Part shown: in pieces, positions 43,117 through 55,213 of the stretch
Position numbering within the stretch: position 1 is the first letter of the stretch
Layout: each line of letters starts with the position of its first letter
NCBI GenBank assembly: GCA_951640165.1
Contig: OX621238.1
Location: 31,520,001 to 31,584,000 of the forward strand
Length of the DNA stretch: 64,000 nt
Source of the DNA: Pseudoips prasinana
Taxonomy: Eukaryota > Arthropoda > Insecta > Lepidoptera > Nolidae
Direction of reading: 5' to 3'
The notes under the pieces: model-generated
The model's database searches: none
What the model saw: only the letters and a program-made list of their open reading frames with translations
What the model was told of the DNA's origin: nothing
Translations under genes and position numbers: made by a program

Positions 43117-43124
43117 TATATAAA
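43117..43124 (+). promoter_or_regulatory. TATA box of Arr2
   Basis: TATATAAA lies within CCCTTATATAAATG. A start site about 30 bp downstream would fall near ATTCATTTC (about 43141-43149), giving a 5' UTR of about 110 nt. Confidence 0.6.
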
Positions 43125-43260
43125 TGAAGTTTCTTTGGAATATTCATTTCTGGTGGACACCTCAATACCTTCACACTCCAATCTCCAAACTGAAACTTAA
43201 TTATTCCTATTCCTCTCAATAAAAGTTTTGATCCTACTTATCTTTACCAAATCCGACAAA

Positions 43261-45507
43261 ATGTTGGACTACTTTTCTTTGGCTTTTGTCGTTGCAGTAA
43301 AAGTTTTTAAGAAAACAACTCCAAATGGGAAAGTCACGGTTTACCTTGGCAAACGGGACTTCATTGATCATATGGATTACTGTGATCCTGTTGATGGAGT
43401 GGTCGTAGTGGATACTGAATATCTGAAAGGAAGAAAAGTGTACAGTCAGGTATATAGTGCTGTGTTTAGTGAATTTAAAATTGTGATATGTGATGAATCC
43501 ATTTGAAGATGGGCTAGAAAACAATACTTCCTTATTCCAAGTTGTGAACATGCATCAACGTGTTGTAAAAGTTAACAAAACCTTACGTCATGCTTGGCGA
43601 TAAGATCTAGCTCTAAAATGGATGGCTAGACAAGTGAAAACAGCGCCACAATGCCATACAGTATTACTGTATCACTACTTGTGTTTGTGAGGACCAGTGC
43701 CTGAGATTTACGTGAATTTGCGTGATCCATGTTAAAGTTTATCTCTGCTCACTATCAAATTAGGTCCTCACGTATTGAGATTGTGTAAAAAACTAATTCA
43801 GGTTACTTTCATATCATTATTGTTTTATTTTGTTTAGCTTGTGACAACATACCGGTATGGTAGAGAGGAAGATGAAGTAATGGGAGTGAAGTTTTCTAAG
43901 GAAATGGTGATTGGTCAAGAGCAGACTGTTCCGCTGATTAATTCCAAGATGGAGCTGACACCTGTGCAAGAAAAGCTCCTGAAGAAACTTGGACCTAACG
44001 CCTATCCATTTACATTCAACTTCCCTGAACTGGCTCCAAGTTCGGTAATTGCCAACTCTTATATATTTTCACGTTATGAAAACCAGTTTGATATTTACCT
44101 AATAATAATCGTTTGTGTTCATTATATTTAATCAGAAACTTCTGCACTCGGGATCAAACCATCGGAGTATCGGATGAGCTGTGCAGTTGTATTGACAATT
44201 ACAACCACTAACAAATTTAACTCATAAAAGCAATATTTAAACAGGTAACACTTCAACCCGCCGAAGAAGATCAAGGTAAGCCAATGGGCGTTGACTACTG
44301 CGTACGGACTTACGTTGCAGAGCAAGAAGATCAAAAAAGCCACAAGCGGAGCTCCGTCACTCTTGCTATCAAGAAGGTAAATTTCATTGTAGAAAATCTT
44401 GTAAAATATCTTACAACCCGTGGTTGCTCGAGCTAAATTTTATATCGTGGAAAAAGATTTTCACTCAGCCATGGAATCAAGTTCTACTTTCAGTCTAACT
44501 CAGTGAAAAGTTTCATCACATTAGATTTAGAATTTCTAGTGCATTAGTCATAAAAAGGTTCAAATCGGTAATATTACTATGGACTCTAGTGTTAAATAAA
44601 TATGAAATGTGCTCTTTGAGTTTATTCTAACATTATTTGTATGATTCAGCTTCAACATGCACCAGCTTCTCGTGGACGCCGCTTACCGAGTTCCCTTGTC
44701 AGCAAAGGCTTCACTTTTAGCAATGGGAAGATAAACCTTGAAGTAACTCTAGATAGAGAAATCTACTATCACGGCGAAAAGATTGCTGCCAATGTTATCG
44801 TCTCCAACAACTCCAGGAAGTCAGTCCGTAACATCCGTGCCTTCGTGGTGCAACATGTTGAAATAACAATGATAAATTCTCAATTCAGCCGACATGTCGC
44901 TTCTTTGGAAAGCCGTGAAGGATGCCCTGTTACTCCAGGAGCAAGTTTATCTAAGACCTTTTACTTAGTTCCTTTAGCTCGCAGCAATAAGGACATTCGT
45001 GGTACGTAATTATAAACAGAGTTCTAACTCCATTTATACATCTCAAAGCATAAATCTTAAATCCTAATTTCTTTTCAGGAGTTGCGCTTGATGGACATTT
45101 GAAAGAAGATGATGTTAATTTGGCCAGCTCTACTCTTGTACCTGAAGGCAAATGCCCAGCTGATGCTATTGGTATCGTAGTATCGTACTCTGTTCGTGTC
45201 AAGCTGAACTGTGGTACGCTTGGTGGAGAACTGGTTACAGACGTACCTTTCAAACTACTGCACCCAGCCGAAGGTAAAGTGATCAAAATATTAAATCATT
45301 GGTAGGTACTCATATTAAAATTTAAGTATCATTTTCCAACATTTGATTTTATTTTTAGGCACAGTTGAACGTCAACGTTTCAATGCGATGAAGAAAATGC
45401 AATCGATTGAAAGACATCGCTATGAAAATTCACTTTATACTAATGAAGAGGAAGACAACATCGTTTTCGAAGACTTCGCTCGTCTTAGAATGAATGAGCC
45501 TGAGTAA
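43261..45507 (+). CDS. Arr2: Visual arrestin 2 (six exons)
   Basis: Arrestin 2 binds photoactivated, phosphorylated rhodopsin in rhabdomeres and stops Gq signalling. Exons: 43261-43449, 43838-44044, 44245-44376, 44650-45001, 45079-45273, 45359-45507; all GT-AG and in frame, 407 residues (fly Arr2: 401). Family marks: [89 protein letters not shown]. The C-tail keeps a Ser after KKMQ, where fly Arr2 is phosphorylated by CaMKII, and FEDFARLR, an FxxFxxxR type AP2-binding motif. The ATG at 43261 (context CAAAATG) gives nine extra residues before VVAVKVF; other insect arrestins start MVV. The sequence before TAAAAG is pyrimidine-rich and ends CAG, so an upstream first exon cannot be excluded, but none fits between the TATA box and here. 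Arr1 is less likely, as motifs match Arr2 more closely. Confidence 0.93.
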
Positions 45508-45537
45508 TCAGAAATACTCAAGTTTTACCAGCTCTAC

Positions 45538-45543
45538 AATAAA
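45538..45543 (+). terminator. Polyadenylation signal of Arr2
   Basis: AATAAA lies 31 bp after the TAA stop; further candidates lie near 45822 and 46020. Confidence 0.5.
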
Positions 45544-46459
45544 AAAAGAGTAAAATAATATTTAAAAACGAAAAAAAAAAAGAAATCAAGCAAGTGAAAT
45601 AACAAATATATTTTGTGTTACAAATAATCATCATAGAACAATACCATATCCACTAATGGCACTTAGGTAGGTACATCAGATGTTATGTGTAGGTATAGGT
45701 AAATATGTCAAAATCATCTGACATTATTAATTTAACTTAAACACTGTCAAAACGTAGAAGAACCATATAAAATTACACATAAAATGAATTTATAAGTCAC
45801 CACGTTTTGTGCAGTATGTAATAAATAAATAATCATTTCGGCAGAATCTAGCAAAAATTGTAATTCCTATAAAGAGGCGTCATTATTTCTAAGTAATTTA
45901 TAATATCTAATAATTACTTCAATATTCTCAATCTCATTATAACTAATCTCGTGTTTAAAATTATGTAATAAATTATAAACGAATTGTATGATTACTTACC
46001 TTCCTGTATTCCTTTTAGTAAATAAACTTCACCAGAAAAAGCTGTATTTTTAATTCACCCTTGAAACGTACTATTTATAATGTTTGAAGTATTCACTACA
46101 AGGTCTTATACATTACTGGCATCATACTGATCACCATATCCAAGTTACGTGCATTTTTGCATATTCTTTTGTCCATCGATTAAAAGGGATTTTTTTATAT
46201 CTCCACCCTATTAGTAGCGCCCCATGCATATGATTATAATAGCGATTATGCAAAGGCGTTACCCCTGTCAGCCTCTGTCCGGTGGTCGTGTGTCACGACC
46301 TGCAGCGTAGGTATCTGTTTAGGATTACGAATGTAGATATTCAGGAATCGTTGATTTTGGAGTACATCGATAACGACCAACTAGGTACTTACCACAGAAT
46401 ATGAAATAGAACGTTCAATGAACCACTTTCAAATTACCTTATCTAATATTATAAATTTG
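45544..46459. other. Downstream of Arr2, nothing recognised
   Basis: AT-rich, with no ORF of interest. It may include a longer Arr2 3' UTR because AATAAA occurs again near 46020. Confidence 0.35.
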
Positions 46460-46695
46460 TGAGTACGACTAAATGGTCGTTTGTTACTCTTTCACGCAAA
46501 AACTAGGCTACGGATTTTGATGAAACTTGGTGCCATATCCTTAACTAGAAAATTCATAGTATTCAGCCATAGTACCTACTCAGAAAGAAGCTGCTGCCCG
46601 TCCTCTGGTAGATATTCCCGCGGGTCGACTTCTACACCCCCATGGGCGAGGTGGGCGAGGATGTGATGGGGTGATGATATTCTGAGATTTGCCGC
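46460..46695. repeat. Two adjoining dispersed repeat fragments
   Basis: GTTTGTTACTCTTTCACGCAAAAAC is reduced here to a short known repeat start (46478-46502 region). From about 46575, GCTGCTGCCCGTCCTCTGG and GGGTGATGATATTCTGAGAT resemble, reversed, the family at 1115-1345 and 24435-24700. Confidence 0.45.
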
Positions 46696-46977
46696 CGTCG
46701 CCACATCTTTCTTTTATCTTTTATTACCTTTCTTTTGAATAACCTAAGGTATCTCTGATTTAGGTACAATTATATATTGGTCACGCGTGGGTCCTATATT
46801 AGGGTACATAAGATAAACTAAGGTAGAACAACAAATATCTAACATCTACCAAATGATCACAGTTATTAAAATACCAGGTACCCATTGAATGAATTTTCTA
46901 GTTCAGGATATGGCAATATGGGCCTATTTTCAATTGAGCAAATTATTCGAGTATTTTTATTCTATGTTGAACTGACC

Positions 46978-47014
46978 CTAAGACTCCACTACAAGACTTG
47001 TAGTGGAGTCTTAG
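46978..47014. repeat. 37-bp perfect palindrome
   Basis: CTAAGACTCCACTACAAG and its exact reverse complement around one central base. No flanking coding feature. Confidence 0.85.
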
Positions 47015-47261
47015 TAAGTGATGTCATATGTTGGTATAGCGTGCTCTTTTTAAATACTTAGGTATAACTTCATAAGGTTAAGGCAATTTGATGTTTTTTG
47101 TGCTTTATTTGTAGCCTGCTTTAATAAAAACATATAAAAGAGGTAACCTGCACCCCTATTGCATTAAAAAGGCAAATATTTACATCACTTAGCTCCACAT
47201 CTGACAGAAGACATCCGTCCTTTAGAGCAACAAGGTGAAATTATATTATTTACTTATCGTA

Positions 47262-47385
47262 TGAGCCGTGGTTACCCTAGTGTCAGAGTTGTTCAAGCCG
47301 CCTATAAGGCCTCTGACATGGCTTAACGACTGTTACGTAATGGCTACGACCGGGACCTACAGCCTAACGTGCTTAGCTTGGCTTG
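47262..47385 (-). repeat. Dispersed repeat family F
   Basis: CCCTAGTGTCAGAGTTGTTC and GCCTCTGACATGGCTTAACG are reversed matches of 30065-30185. Confidence 0.6.
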
Positions 47386-49983
47386 GGTACTTAAATATTT
47401 CGCTCTTACGAATTGACTCTACTTAACTATTAAGTTCAACCTCTGCCCTGTGTGTCTCCACTGCTGAATGCACAGTAGTAGTAAGACGTCGACCCGGTAA
47501 CTCTAAAAAAGTAGGGGATAGGTACTAGTCGATTGTTAAACCAAGCTCTAAGCCACAACTGACATTACCCTACTAACCATCCAACAGTACAAGGTCCTGT
47601 GCGTGGTTGAGAAAGAGAAACACGAATAAAACAAATAAATGCCTCCTTTTCGACGTACCATCGCAACGCCTAAAAATCAGACACAGATTTTTTATGTCAA
47701 CGAAAGTATTACAAGGATTTTCAATTGTACAGCCTGAGTTCCTTCATGCCGATTTCCAATTGCCTACTATAAAGTATTGGATGAAGCAAGCGCTTAATCG
47801 CTTATTCTACAAATCAAGTACCACTTGATCGTCCTCTTCCGTAACTGTAGTGCCAGAATTGACGTAGATGATCCCTTTTTTTCGTAAAGGCATAAACTTT
47901 TTGCCGGTGGCATGCGTAGGTATGCATTATTCGTTTACGCATTTTATTGTTCTGACGGACTGAATGGATGGTTAGTACGAAAACACATTCGGTCTCATAC
48001 ATAAAACATTTTGTAAGCAATCGGCCAAGTAACTTAAAAGTAAGTTTAAAACCCGTCTACTGAAAACACTAGTATTGACAAAAAGGATTTCTTTTATCAG
48101 AATCTTTTTTTAATTTCACTAAACTTAGGCAAAGGCAAATTTATAAAAGCCTGATCCTTTTTGATTGAAAGCAGTTGGTGAGTATAAGCTCTAATTGTTT
48201 CTTAAATTACTTTTCAGCAGGAAATGTGTTGCAAATACTTGTAAGTAACTCACACCTGAGAACATCCCTTTTGGGATTGGAATTTCAACTTTGACTCTAC
48301 ACTCCCTCATCGATACAAATGCAAACTAAGGGCCAAGAAAAACGTGATTGACTGCCTCATCAGTCTGGCTACAGCTAAACTTAGCATTGAGGAACTAGTA
48401 TTCTAAATCTTATTATATATTCAGGTTTTGAAACGTGAAGTTAAACTAAACACAACTTAGTATAGATATTGCGTTTCAATCCGTTAGTTATTTTCATGGC
48501 TCCTAAAAATGTGTTTGATTAGATGAGATATTATATGCTTACCTACATAAAAGATAGGAACATTTCAAATCAAACCCACCCAAGTAGGTAATAGTAATAA
48601 CGACTTCTTTATTTTGGCCATGGTGCATATCGCGATATGAAAGTGCACAAGAGTGAGCTTAAACACACTTCCAATATCTATTACCATACTCTAATAATTT
48701 GATAGGACGGGAAAGCTGACATAGCGCAAGAGAAGCATCGGTTTTACGTATGCGGCATGTAAAACCGCCAATTTCGTACTCCGGGCAAAAATATATCAAA
48801 GTACTTTGATAATTTTATGACTGAACTCCAACTTTTTTAATTCGACCTAGAAATCAAACCAACCAACCGAGTAAAAATAATGAAGACCATACCTTCAAAC
48901 CAACCAAGTAAAAATAATTACCTACCTACTTACGTAGAAGACTACTTTCTCACTAAACGAGTCGAACAAGTTTTGGACAATGGACTACGAAGACATTACT
49001 GTCCTCTGTCTTTGATTGCGAAAAGGGTTCGTCCAAAACCAGTCTGACCACTTTGCAGTGTGGGAAAGGACAGTGTTAGGAATGACCCTTTATTTGCATG
49101 TAACGATGCCATTAAAGCGCCTTGGGTGTTTGTGACACACATCTGTAGCGTTTGGCGAACCATTTTGTTGGGTTTATATGTATGTGATCTTGATTTCGAA
49201 AGAATAAATTTGTTCAATAATAAATACACAGGAAATACTAACGGAATTTATAACAACGGCACAGCATAGTTGTAGTACAAATACATTTTTGTGTAATTGT
49301 TTGAATGCGTGCTAAACACATCTCTTTTCTTGTTAAAATCGGCAACATTAATTTAAACTGTAAATAATATAAAAATAATTTACACGACTTTTAATAAGTT
49401 TAGATTTTATTAATCAGAATCAGATTTTTTATTTGTAAAACATAGGTATTTACATAAATGTGTTAGTACGATGACATAATAATTAAACTAAATACAAGAA
49501 TTAAACTCAAAACAAGACATAATAATTAAACTAAAGGACATGTTTGCAAATTCTAGCCCAATCCTTTCAATCTCTAAAAGACTCAAAACAAACTAAAAAA
49601 ATTACGGTTAAGTAGTTTGTTAACGCTGAAACGAGATGTTAATGACGTAAGGAATCTTTTTGAAGTTTGTTAAGTAAATATTATTATGGTAGGCACTAAA
49701 AACTTATTGGTAGATGATATCAGTAACTCATCTAAGTAGGATAATTGTTGTACGCTAATATATAACTAAGTTCTCAATTAGCTGATTGGTAATGTAGCTA
49801 TGATCACGTCCTATTAATTGGCGAATGGTTAATTTTAAACATACCTATATCTAGGCCATTAACCAAAGTAGCTAGGTAGATTTTTTACATTTTGCCAATG
49901 TATGGTCTATTGGCAATTTCAAAGTAATAGCAAGCGATCATACCTTAAGTTCAGTGTAGCTAACTTAAGACACGATAGGACCC
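47386..49983. other. Intergenic, no recognised gene
   Basis: Small ORFs at 47607-47828 (+), 47814-48020 (-) and 48996-49269 (both strands) show no domain or splice context I can support. A minus-strand LINE 3' UTR-like run (ATCAGATTTTTTATTTGTA) is near 49420. Confidence 0.35.
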
Positions 49984-50203
49984 ACCAGGGGCTCTACCGG
50001 CTAAGTCACCGAACATCGATTTCTTAAATGGCTTTCAAATAAATAAAGGTTAAAAATGACTTAATCAATCGTTAAATCGGCTTCCATGAGCATATGTAAC
50101 GTCATAAATGGTCCGGAATCGATTGTCAATGTTGAAGCCGATTCAACGATTGATTAAGTCATTTTGAACCTTGTTCGGCGACTTAGCCGGTAGAGCTCCT
50201 GGT
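49984..50203. mobile_element. Foldback (MITE-like) element
   Basis: The outer arms ACCAGGGGCTCTACCGGCTA and TAGCCGGTAGAGCTCCTGGT and inner arms ATGACTTAATCAATCGTT / AACGATTGATTAAGTCAT are inverted copies; the arms pair over about 75 bp with one segment unmatched. No coding capacity. Confidence 0.75.
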
Positions 50204-50384
50204 CAGAAAGTACTCTGACCAAATACAATGCCATCCACTTTTACTCATGTTAAATCTTTATACAGATAGGTACTGTTCATGGTGTTAACATTCATTAGAA
50301 TTGGATTCAATAAATTTATACATTAAAACTAAATATTCCCTACCTACTAAAACTAAATTTCAAAACAATTTATCAAAAGTATCC

Positions 50385-50830
50385 ATCTTTTTTTTTTTTT
50401 ACGCCACAAGACGTCGTCAGGCATACCCCTCACACCAACAATAAGGGACACTATTGTACTTATGAGTTCCCCTTTGAACAGACAAGTGCAAGGGACAACA
50501 AGACAAAAAGGTGCATCGCAATATTTGCGAAGACCAGTGGACAATGGCTTCTCGGTGGTTGTGAGTATATTTCCCACGTTGCAACTGGTCAAACTGGTTT
50601 GTCTAGCCGTCCGTAAAGGGTGGACACCCTTTGACCGTAGAATCATAGACAAACGTGACGGCGGTTATTTCGCAAGGATTATTGTGTGGGAATGTGTGTT
50701 GGCCGTTACTTCCGTCCCGTCTGTCAGGTACGGAAATAATAAAAGTTTTATCAGGTTTAACTGTTTTAGAGTCAGCTTAGTATGGGTAAGGTTCGATGGG
50801 ATTGGCATCGTCATTTAAAGTGCGGAAGTC
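50385..50830 (-). repeat. Retro-inserted repeat with poly(T) at its left end
   Basis: A run of 13 T (about 50388-50400) followed by ACGCCACAAGACGTCGTCAG suggests a poly(A)-tailed insertion on the minus strand. A 118-codon plus ORF (50462-50818) and a 99-codon minus ORF overlap. The minus ORF resembles part of a non-LTR protein only vaguely, so I leave the class open. Confidence 0.4.
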
Positions 50831-52119
50831 CTGTAAAGTAAAATAGAAATTAAAAAAGGTTTAACTGTTAAATGTTTTTTAATTAGATATAAATATACAA
50901 ATTATTTAGAACCGTACTAACGGGCTAAAGAGCGGTAAATCATGCCTTGAGCTTTTAGGAAATTATTAAGAACCGATGTCTTTAAAGTGTAGTAGGCGTC
51001 ACTTAGAATTGCGATAATTATATAATTATAGGTAATTTGTCTTTCGTAGCATTTGCTTCTTACTTCCGTATTAATAAAATATACTAAACCTAGTCTCAAA
51101 TTCATGATGTGGTCTAAGTATATTGCTCTAACAATAAACGGACAAAAATTACAGTTTTATCATATCCAAGTAGATATACACTTAAGGCAAGGTGTATTTT
51201 AATAATTCGGCCGTATTCAAGTATCCTGAATTGATTTAGGGCCTTGTTCAAATGATACCTTTCGGTCTAGGTTGACAGGTATGGTCCATAAGTAAACGAC
51301 ATACATAGGTATGTAAAGAACTAGGTATACAAAAAATTTAATACTTGCATTATCGTCCGTCCAATATTCAGTTGCTTAGTCAAAAATACAATCCTCTAGA
51401 TCCATAAATTCCTCATCCGCTCCGTCTTACATTTAGACACACAATCTTATTGCCCAAAATTCACAGCAAATATTTCGATAGGTTCTGGATCGATATCCAT
51501 CTAAACAGATGTAAGTCAGTAATCATTGTTATCAAGCAGTTTTACCATTTATTTGAATTTTCGTGCTCTGTCTTACACTCTGTCTAAGGTTCCAACCAGC
51601 AAAGATTTGGGTCCACCCCACAAACAATTCGTATATTACGTGTAGTGTATGTAGTACGTATTCGTATGTCCAAAACATAAACCAAGTATTTCCATTGATT
51701 CTGGAGCGTTTCAATTATCTACCTAGTATAAGTCAATCAGTTTTATTATGTTCCAACGTGGTTTTGTGAAAGCCATTTACGTGAATTTACTTGATCCATC
51801 ACACACTAACTAAGGTCCAGCCAGAATGTGTCGCGAGTCAAACTACACGCATAATAATTTTGTAAATTAATTAAAAGTAGTTTTTTAAGCGCTATCGGAA
51901 GATCAGCGTTACAGTATTAATTATTATTTACTGTAACATTTGCTGAGGTAGACGCATGCTTCATAAGGACCTATTATGTGAACCTAGCGCAATTAGTAAT
52001 ATCGTCTTAGATGTAAACTAAGTTACGTATTAATTTGGTAGGTACTTACCTTATATATTTATCTAATATAACTTTTATTAATTTATTTATATTAACTCCC
52101 CCACACACTAATTTGCACT
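50831..52119. other. Intergenic, nothing recognised except a weak hairpin
   Basis: Around 51903-51950 CAGCGTTACAGTA and TACTGTAACATTTGCTG form an imperfect hairpin. Otherwise no repeat or exon is apparent. Confidence 0.35.
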
Positions 52120-52338
52120 GACATACCATGATCGTCACGGGTACCAACGGCAGATCAGCGCTGGGTGTAACCCAGCAAATGCTGAGATGGTGACCCTTTC
52201 GGCAGGACATACAGGACCTATTGCTTAGTGTTAAACAATGTTATTGTTTGATTTTTATATGTATTTAGTTAGTTCTGTTTGTAAATTTCTTGTATATCTA
52301 TTGTCGAATAAATGTATTTCTTCTTCTTCTTCTTCTAT
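52120..52338 (+). repeat. Retroelement 3' end with AATAAA and TTC repeat
   Basis: CACGGGTACCAACGGCAGAT, GCTGGGTGTAACCCAGCAAA (a hairpin), AATAAATG and a (TTC)n tract in order look like the end of a non-LTR element or processed transcript. No ORF. Confidence 0.45.
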
Positions 52339-52538
52339 TATCTGTGCTTGTTGGGAATAAACCTTTTTATTATTTTTTTATTTTTATATAAACAGTCAAT
52401 ATCAGTGTCTAAAACGTAACAAAGATTTGTTATGTTGTATGTATGTATATGACCCTGAACATAAAAGATAAGTTTGTAACTTCTGTTCTCCTTAGCTTTT
52501 CATCTAAAGGTGATGAAATATGAAATTTTACACTAACA

Positions 52539-52820
52539 TTACATTGTTGTACAATAAAAAATCTTAATAAAACCCTTTACCAACAACCCTTTCAATTCAA
52601 AGACGCGTGCGCACTTTGCATCTGTATGCAACGTTGAGAAAAGTGGTCCATTGTCTGTCCCCTCTGGTCCATACGCTAAGAGCAAAAAAACAACCTGCAT
52701 GATTTGTTTATAACGTAGTACTTTGTAGTCGAAAAAGGTGGACCAAGGAATATTCAGGCGTTTTAAATAAATTCCGATTTGATCAGGTATGATTAAACTT
52801 ATTACAAATTTAATAAGCAT
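52539..52820 (-). other. 93-codon ORF, unassigned
   Basis: The ORF reads QVVFLLLAYGPEGTDNGPLF and is more structured than random AT-rich translation. No acceptor/donor pair or neighbour exon supports it, and it may be part of a repeat. Confidence 0.2.
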
Positions 52821-52954
52821 AAAATTAATGATTTATACAAAATATAAAAATATGTAATTATAAACTTGAATACTTACACATTTGATAATGATAGTGATAG
52901 TGCTTCTGGCCGAATAACAGCTACGGCGGCTAGACTAGAGACTAGTAGAAGCAG

Positions 52955-53135
52955 TGCCTCTAGCACGAGTTCCTGCAGTTTACTTACTTGATCACACGTA
53001 CAGTTTCCTCCCATACATTGAGCACCAGCGCCTCTCGCGGAAACTATTAAGAACTAAAACTCTGGTGCTCAATGTATGGGACGAAACTGTATGTGTGATC
53101 GACTAAGTAAACTGCAGGAACTCGTGCTAGAGGCA
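52955..53135. mobile_element. Foldback element with about 85-bp arms
   Basis: TGCCTCTAGCACGAGTTCCT at the left is the reverse complement of AGGAACTCGTGCTAGAGGCA at the right, and CATTGAGCACCAG pairs with CTGGTGCTCAATG in the interior, with a loop near 53020-53062. No ORF. Confidence 0.8.
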
Positions 53136-53151
53136 CAGGTCATTCTATAGT

Positions 53152-53240
53152 GTAGGGGTGTGTTCGCAAACACAGGCACTCTCTATTCGATCGCCCCATT
53201 AATCCGATGTAACTAACGGCTATCCGACACTACCAGAAGA
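53152..53240 (-). repeat. SINE family C body fragment
   Basis: GTGTGTTCGCAAACACAGGC and ACTCTCTATTCGATCGCCCC resemble the body of 54580-54925; no head present. Confidence 0.4.
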
Positions 53241-53849
53241 GATTCAGAATTCTCGTCTCAGTATCCATCCCTTTTTCGATACACATTTTCAATATTTTTT
53301 ACATGATTGCAATGCTTTTGCCATTTATTGACTGTTATTCTATCAAAAGCTTCTGCAATCAATGATAGGATTTCAGAATTCGATCTACCAATATTCTGAT
53401 CTGCTATAAATTTTTGCATCTGCTTGCTCTTTTTCTGTCACAAGTTTTCTTTCCCTAAATCGATATTCTTCGAAAGTACTGGCAATCATTTTATATCATC
53501 TTAATATAAAAAACCAAAATGAGAGAGTGAGAGAGAACCAAAAAGAGTGAGATAGCTGCACGTTGTAATGTGGGCCTTAACATTCCCGTTAAATTTACTC
53601 TTGTTAAAACAGTTGAGTAAAAAAACAATACCGACTTCTCCAATCTCGATTGTATCTACACCTAACCAACATAGCCCGCACCCAACGGTACCAGCTATAA
53701 CAGAAACAATTGATTTTATCTCCAAACCTGTTATGTTGGCATGGGAATAGATAGTGACCCTCTGGGTTGTTCATTGATGATGTGACCGTAGAAGGGGATA
53801 GTTTATTGACAACTGGGAATGAACACAAAGTGTACAGAACTACAAATTT

Positions 53850-54150
53850 ACAGTAAGTAAGTAAGTAATCTTTATTTCGCTTAAAATATGGTACAGCCAA
53901 GATTTTATAGTCATCACAATTATAGTTTCACATATTTTGTCGACAATGACATGCGAAATTTTATCAAATCATTTACATCTTACATTAATTATAATATTCT
54001 AATACATTGTTCATAAGAAATAATAATATAAAAATCATAATAATAATGTCATCTTTATTAGTATCCATGTCAACATCGTAGTCACTATAAAATAAACATC
54101 AACATATCCTGTAGTCAGTAGAATGATATTGTGGTAAATAAAATAATAAA
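53850..54150 (-). repeat. Probable LINE 3' UTR remnant
   Basis: AAGTAAGTAAGTAATCTTTATTTCGC at the left (reversed: GCGAAATAAAGATTACTTAC) is a typical short-repeat LINE end. The rest is AT-rich with no frame. Confidence 0.35.
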
Positions 54151-54159
54151 TAAAATAAA

Positions 54160-54445
54160 AAAGGTTTTTATTCACGTAGACTTTAAAAAAGCGCTTGTAA
54201 ATAGTCAGAACATGTTTGTAGAAATATAGTTGTATACATTATTATTTCTAGTTACATAGATATTTAGATACACATTGTAGTGATTGTACGAAATAATTTA
54301 TAAAAAATATTTTATAATAGCAATGATATTGTGGTATATAATTAATCTATATAATTTATAATAATAATAATAATATCTAGGGACAATGTCACACAGATCA
54401 TCCTAGCCCCAAACTAAGCAAAGCTTGTACTATGGGTACCAGTTA
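54160..54445. repeat. TTTATTCACGTAGACTTT repeat and truncated SINE B
   Basis: 54165-54250 (GTTTTTATTCACGTAGACTT, GCGCTTGTAAATAGTCAGAA) is almost identical to 55990-56070. From 54357 a TAATAATAA run leads into CACAGATCATCCTAGCCCCA and CAAAGCTTGTACTATGGGTA, the tail of SINE family B on the minus strand. Confidence 0.65.
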
Positions 54446-54579
54446 TCTATATTATTACTTAATGTATGCGTGTTGTAATATTGTTATACGACGCATGAAT
54501 GAAATGAATGTAAGTACCTAATACAGGCTCATGCTTTCTAGTGAAACAAAACTACATAAAAAAATGTCCTCCTAGCTAA

Positions 54580-54925
54580 ATTTCGACTAAGGAGGCCAGT
54601 CTCAATGGAGGCTAGCCATCTGCGTGGGACATATTATAGTGCACAAGTGTGTGCGCAAACACAGGGGCACTTTTTATCCATCACTCACATGATCCGATGG
54701 GACGACTAGCGACACGACCGGAAAGAGATCAGAATTCAAATACATGATTGACAGCTCTACGTGATCTTCGGGGCACAGGGATATAATACCACCTACCTCC
54801 AGACATCGGGTCCGGTACTGAGATATTTTTCTTTTTACAGAAAATTCTCAAAATGACATTTGACCCGACCAGGGATTTGAACCCAGGAACTTATTATCGC
54901 CAGTTGAACCCGCTACCGCTAGACA
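54580..54925 (-). repeat. tRNA-derived SINE, family C, long copy
   Basis: The best copy of this family: body with CACAAGTGTGTGCGCAAACA and GATCCGATGGGACGACTAGC, end with CCAGGGATTTGAACCCAGG and GTTGAACCCGCTACCGCTAG, which reversed is a tRNA-like head with both boxes. Confidence 0.75.
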
Positions 54926-55167
54926 AACGACAACTACAAATTAAGTTATCAGCGCCAAATTGAACCTCTTGGGGTTCGGACCTCGCCTCTCAGTTACTGG
55001 TGAGTACCAACGTGATATCTTAAGACATGTTGGGCTGTCGACTAACCTTACCATATACCAAACTTTGTTCCACAGACATCTTGTGTACATACACCTTTAC
55101 TTGTATAAAGCAATATGCAGATCATATCAAGAGCAACCAGTGACATCACTCGTTACACAAACGTACC

Positions 55168-55213
55168 ACTTATGTAATTGGTATTAACGTTATTAATACC
55201 AATTACATAAGTG
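55168..55213. repeat. Hairpin, 20-bp perfect arms
   Basis: CACTTATGTAATTGGTATTA and TAATACCAATTACATAAGTG around a 6-nt loop. Confidence 0.8.

Larger units (their letters stand above)
42686..43260. promoter_or_regulatory. Divergent promoter region between Pex7 and Arr2
   Basis: There are 575 bp between the two start codons, which must hold the 5' UTRs and promoters of both genes unless PEX7 has a 5' UTR intron running further. Elements on the Arr2 side are listed separately. On the PEX7 side no TATA box is evident. Confidence 0.6.
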
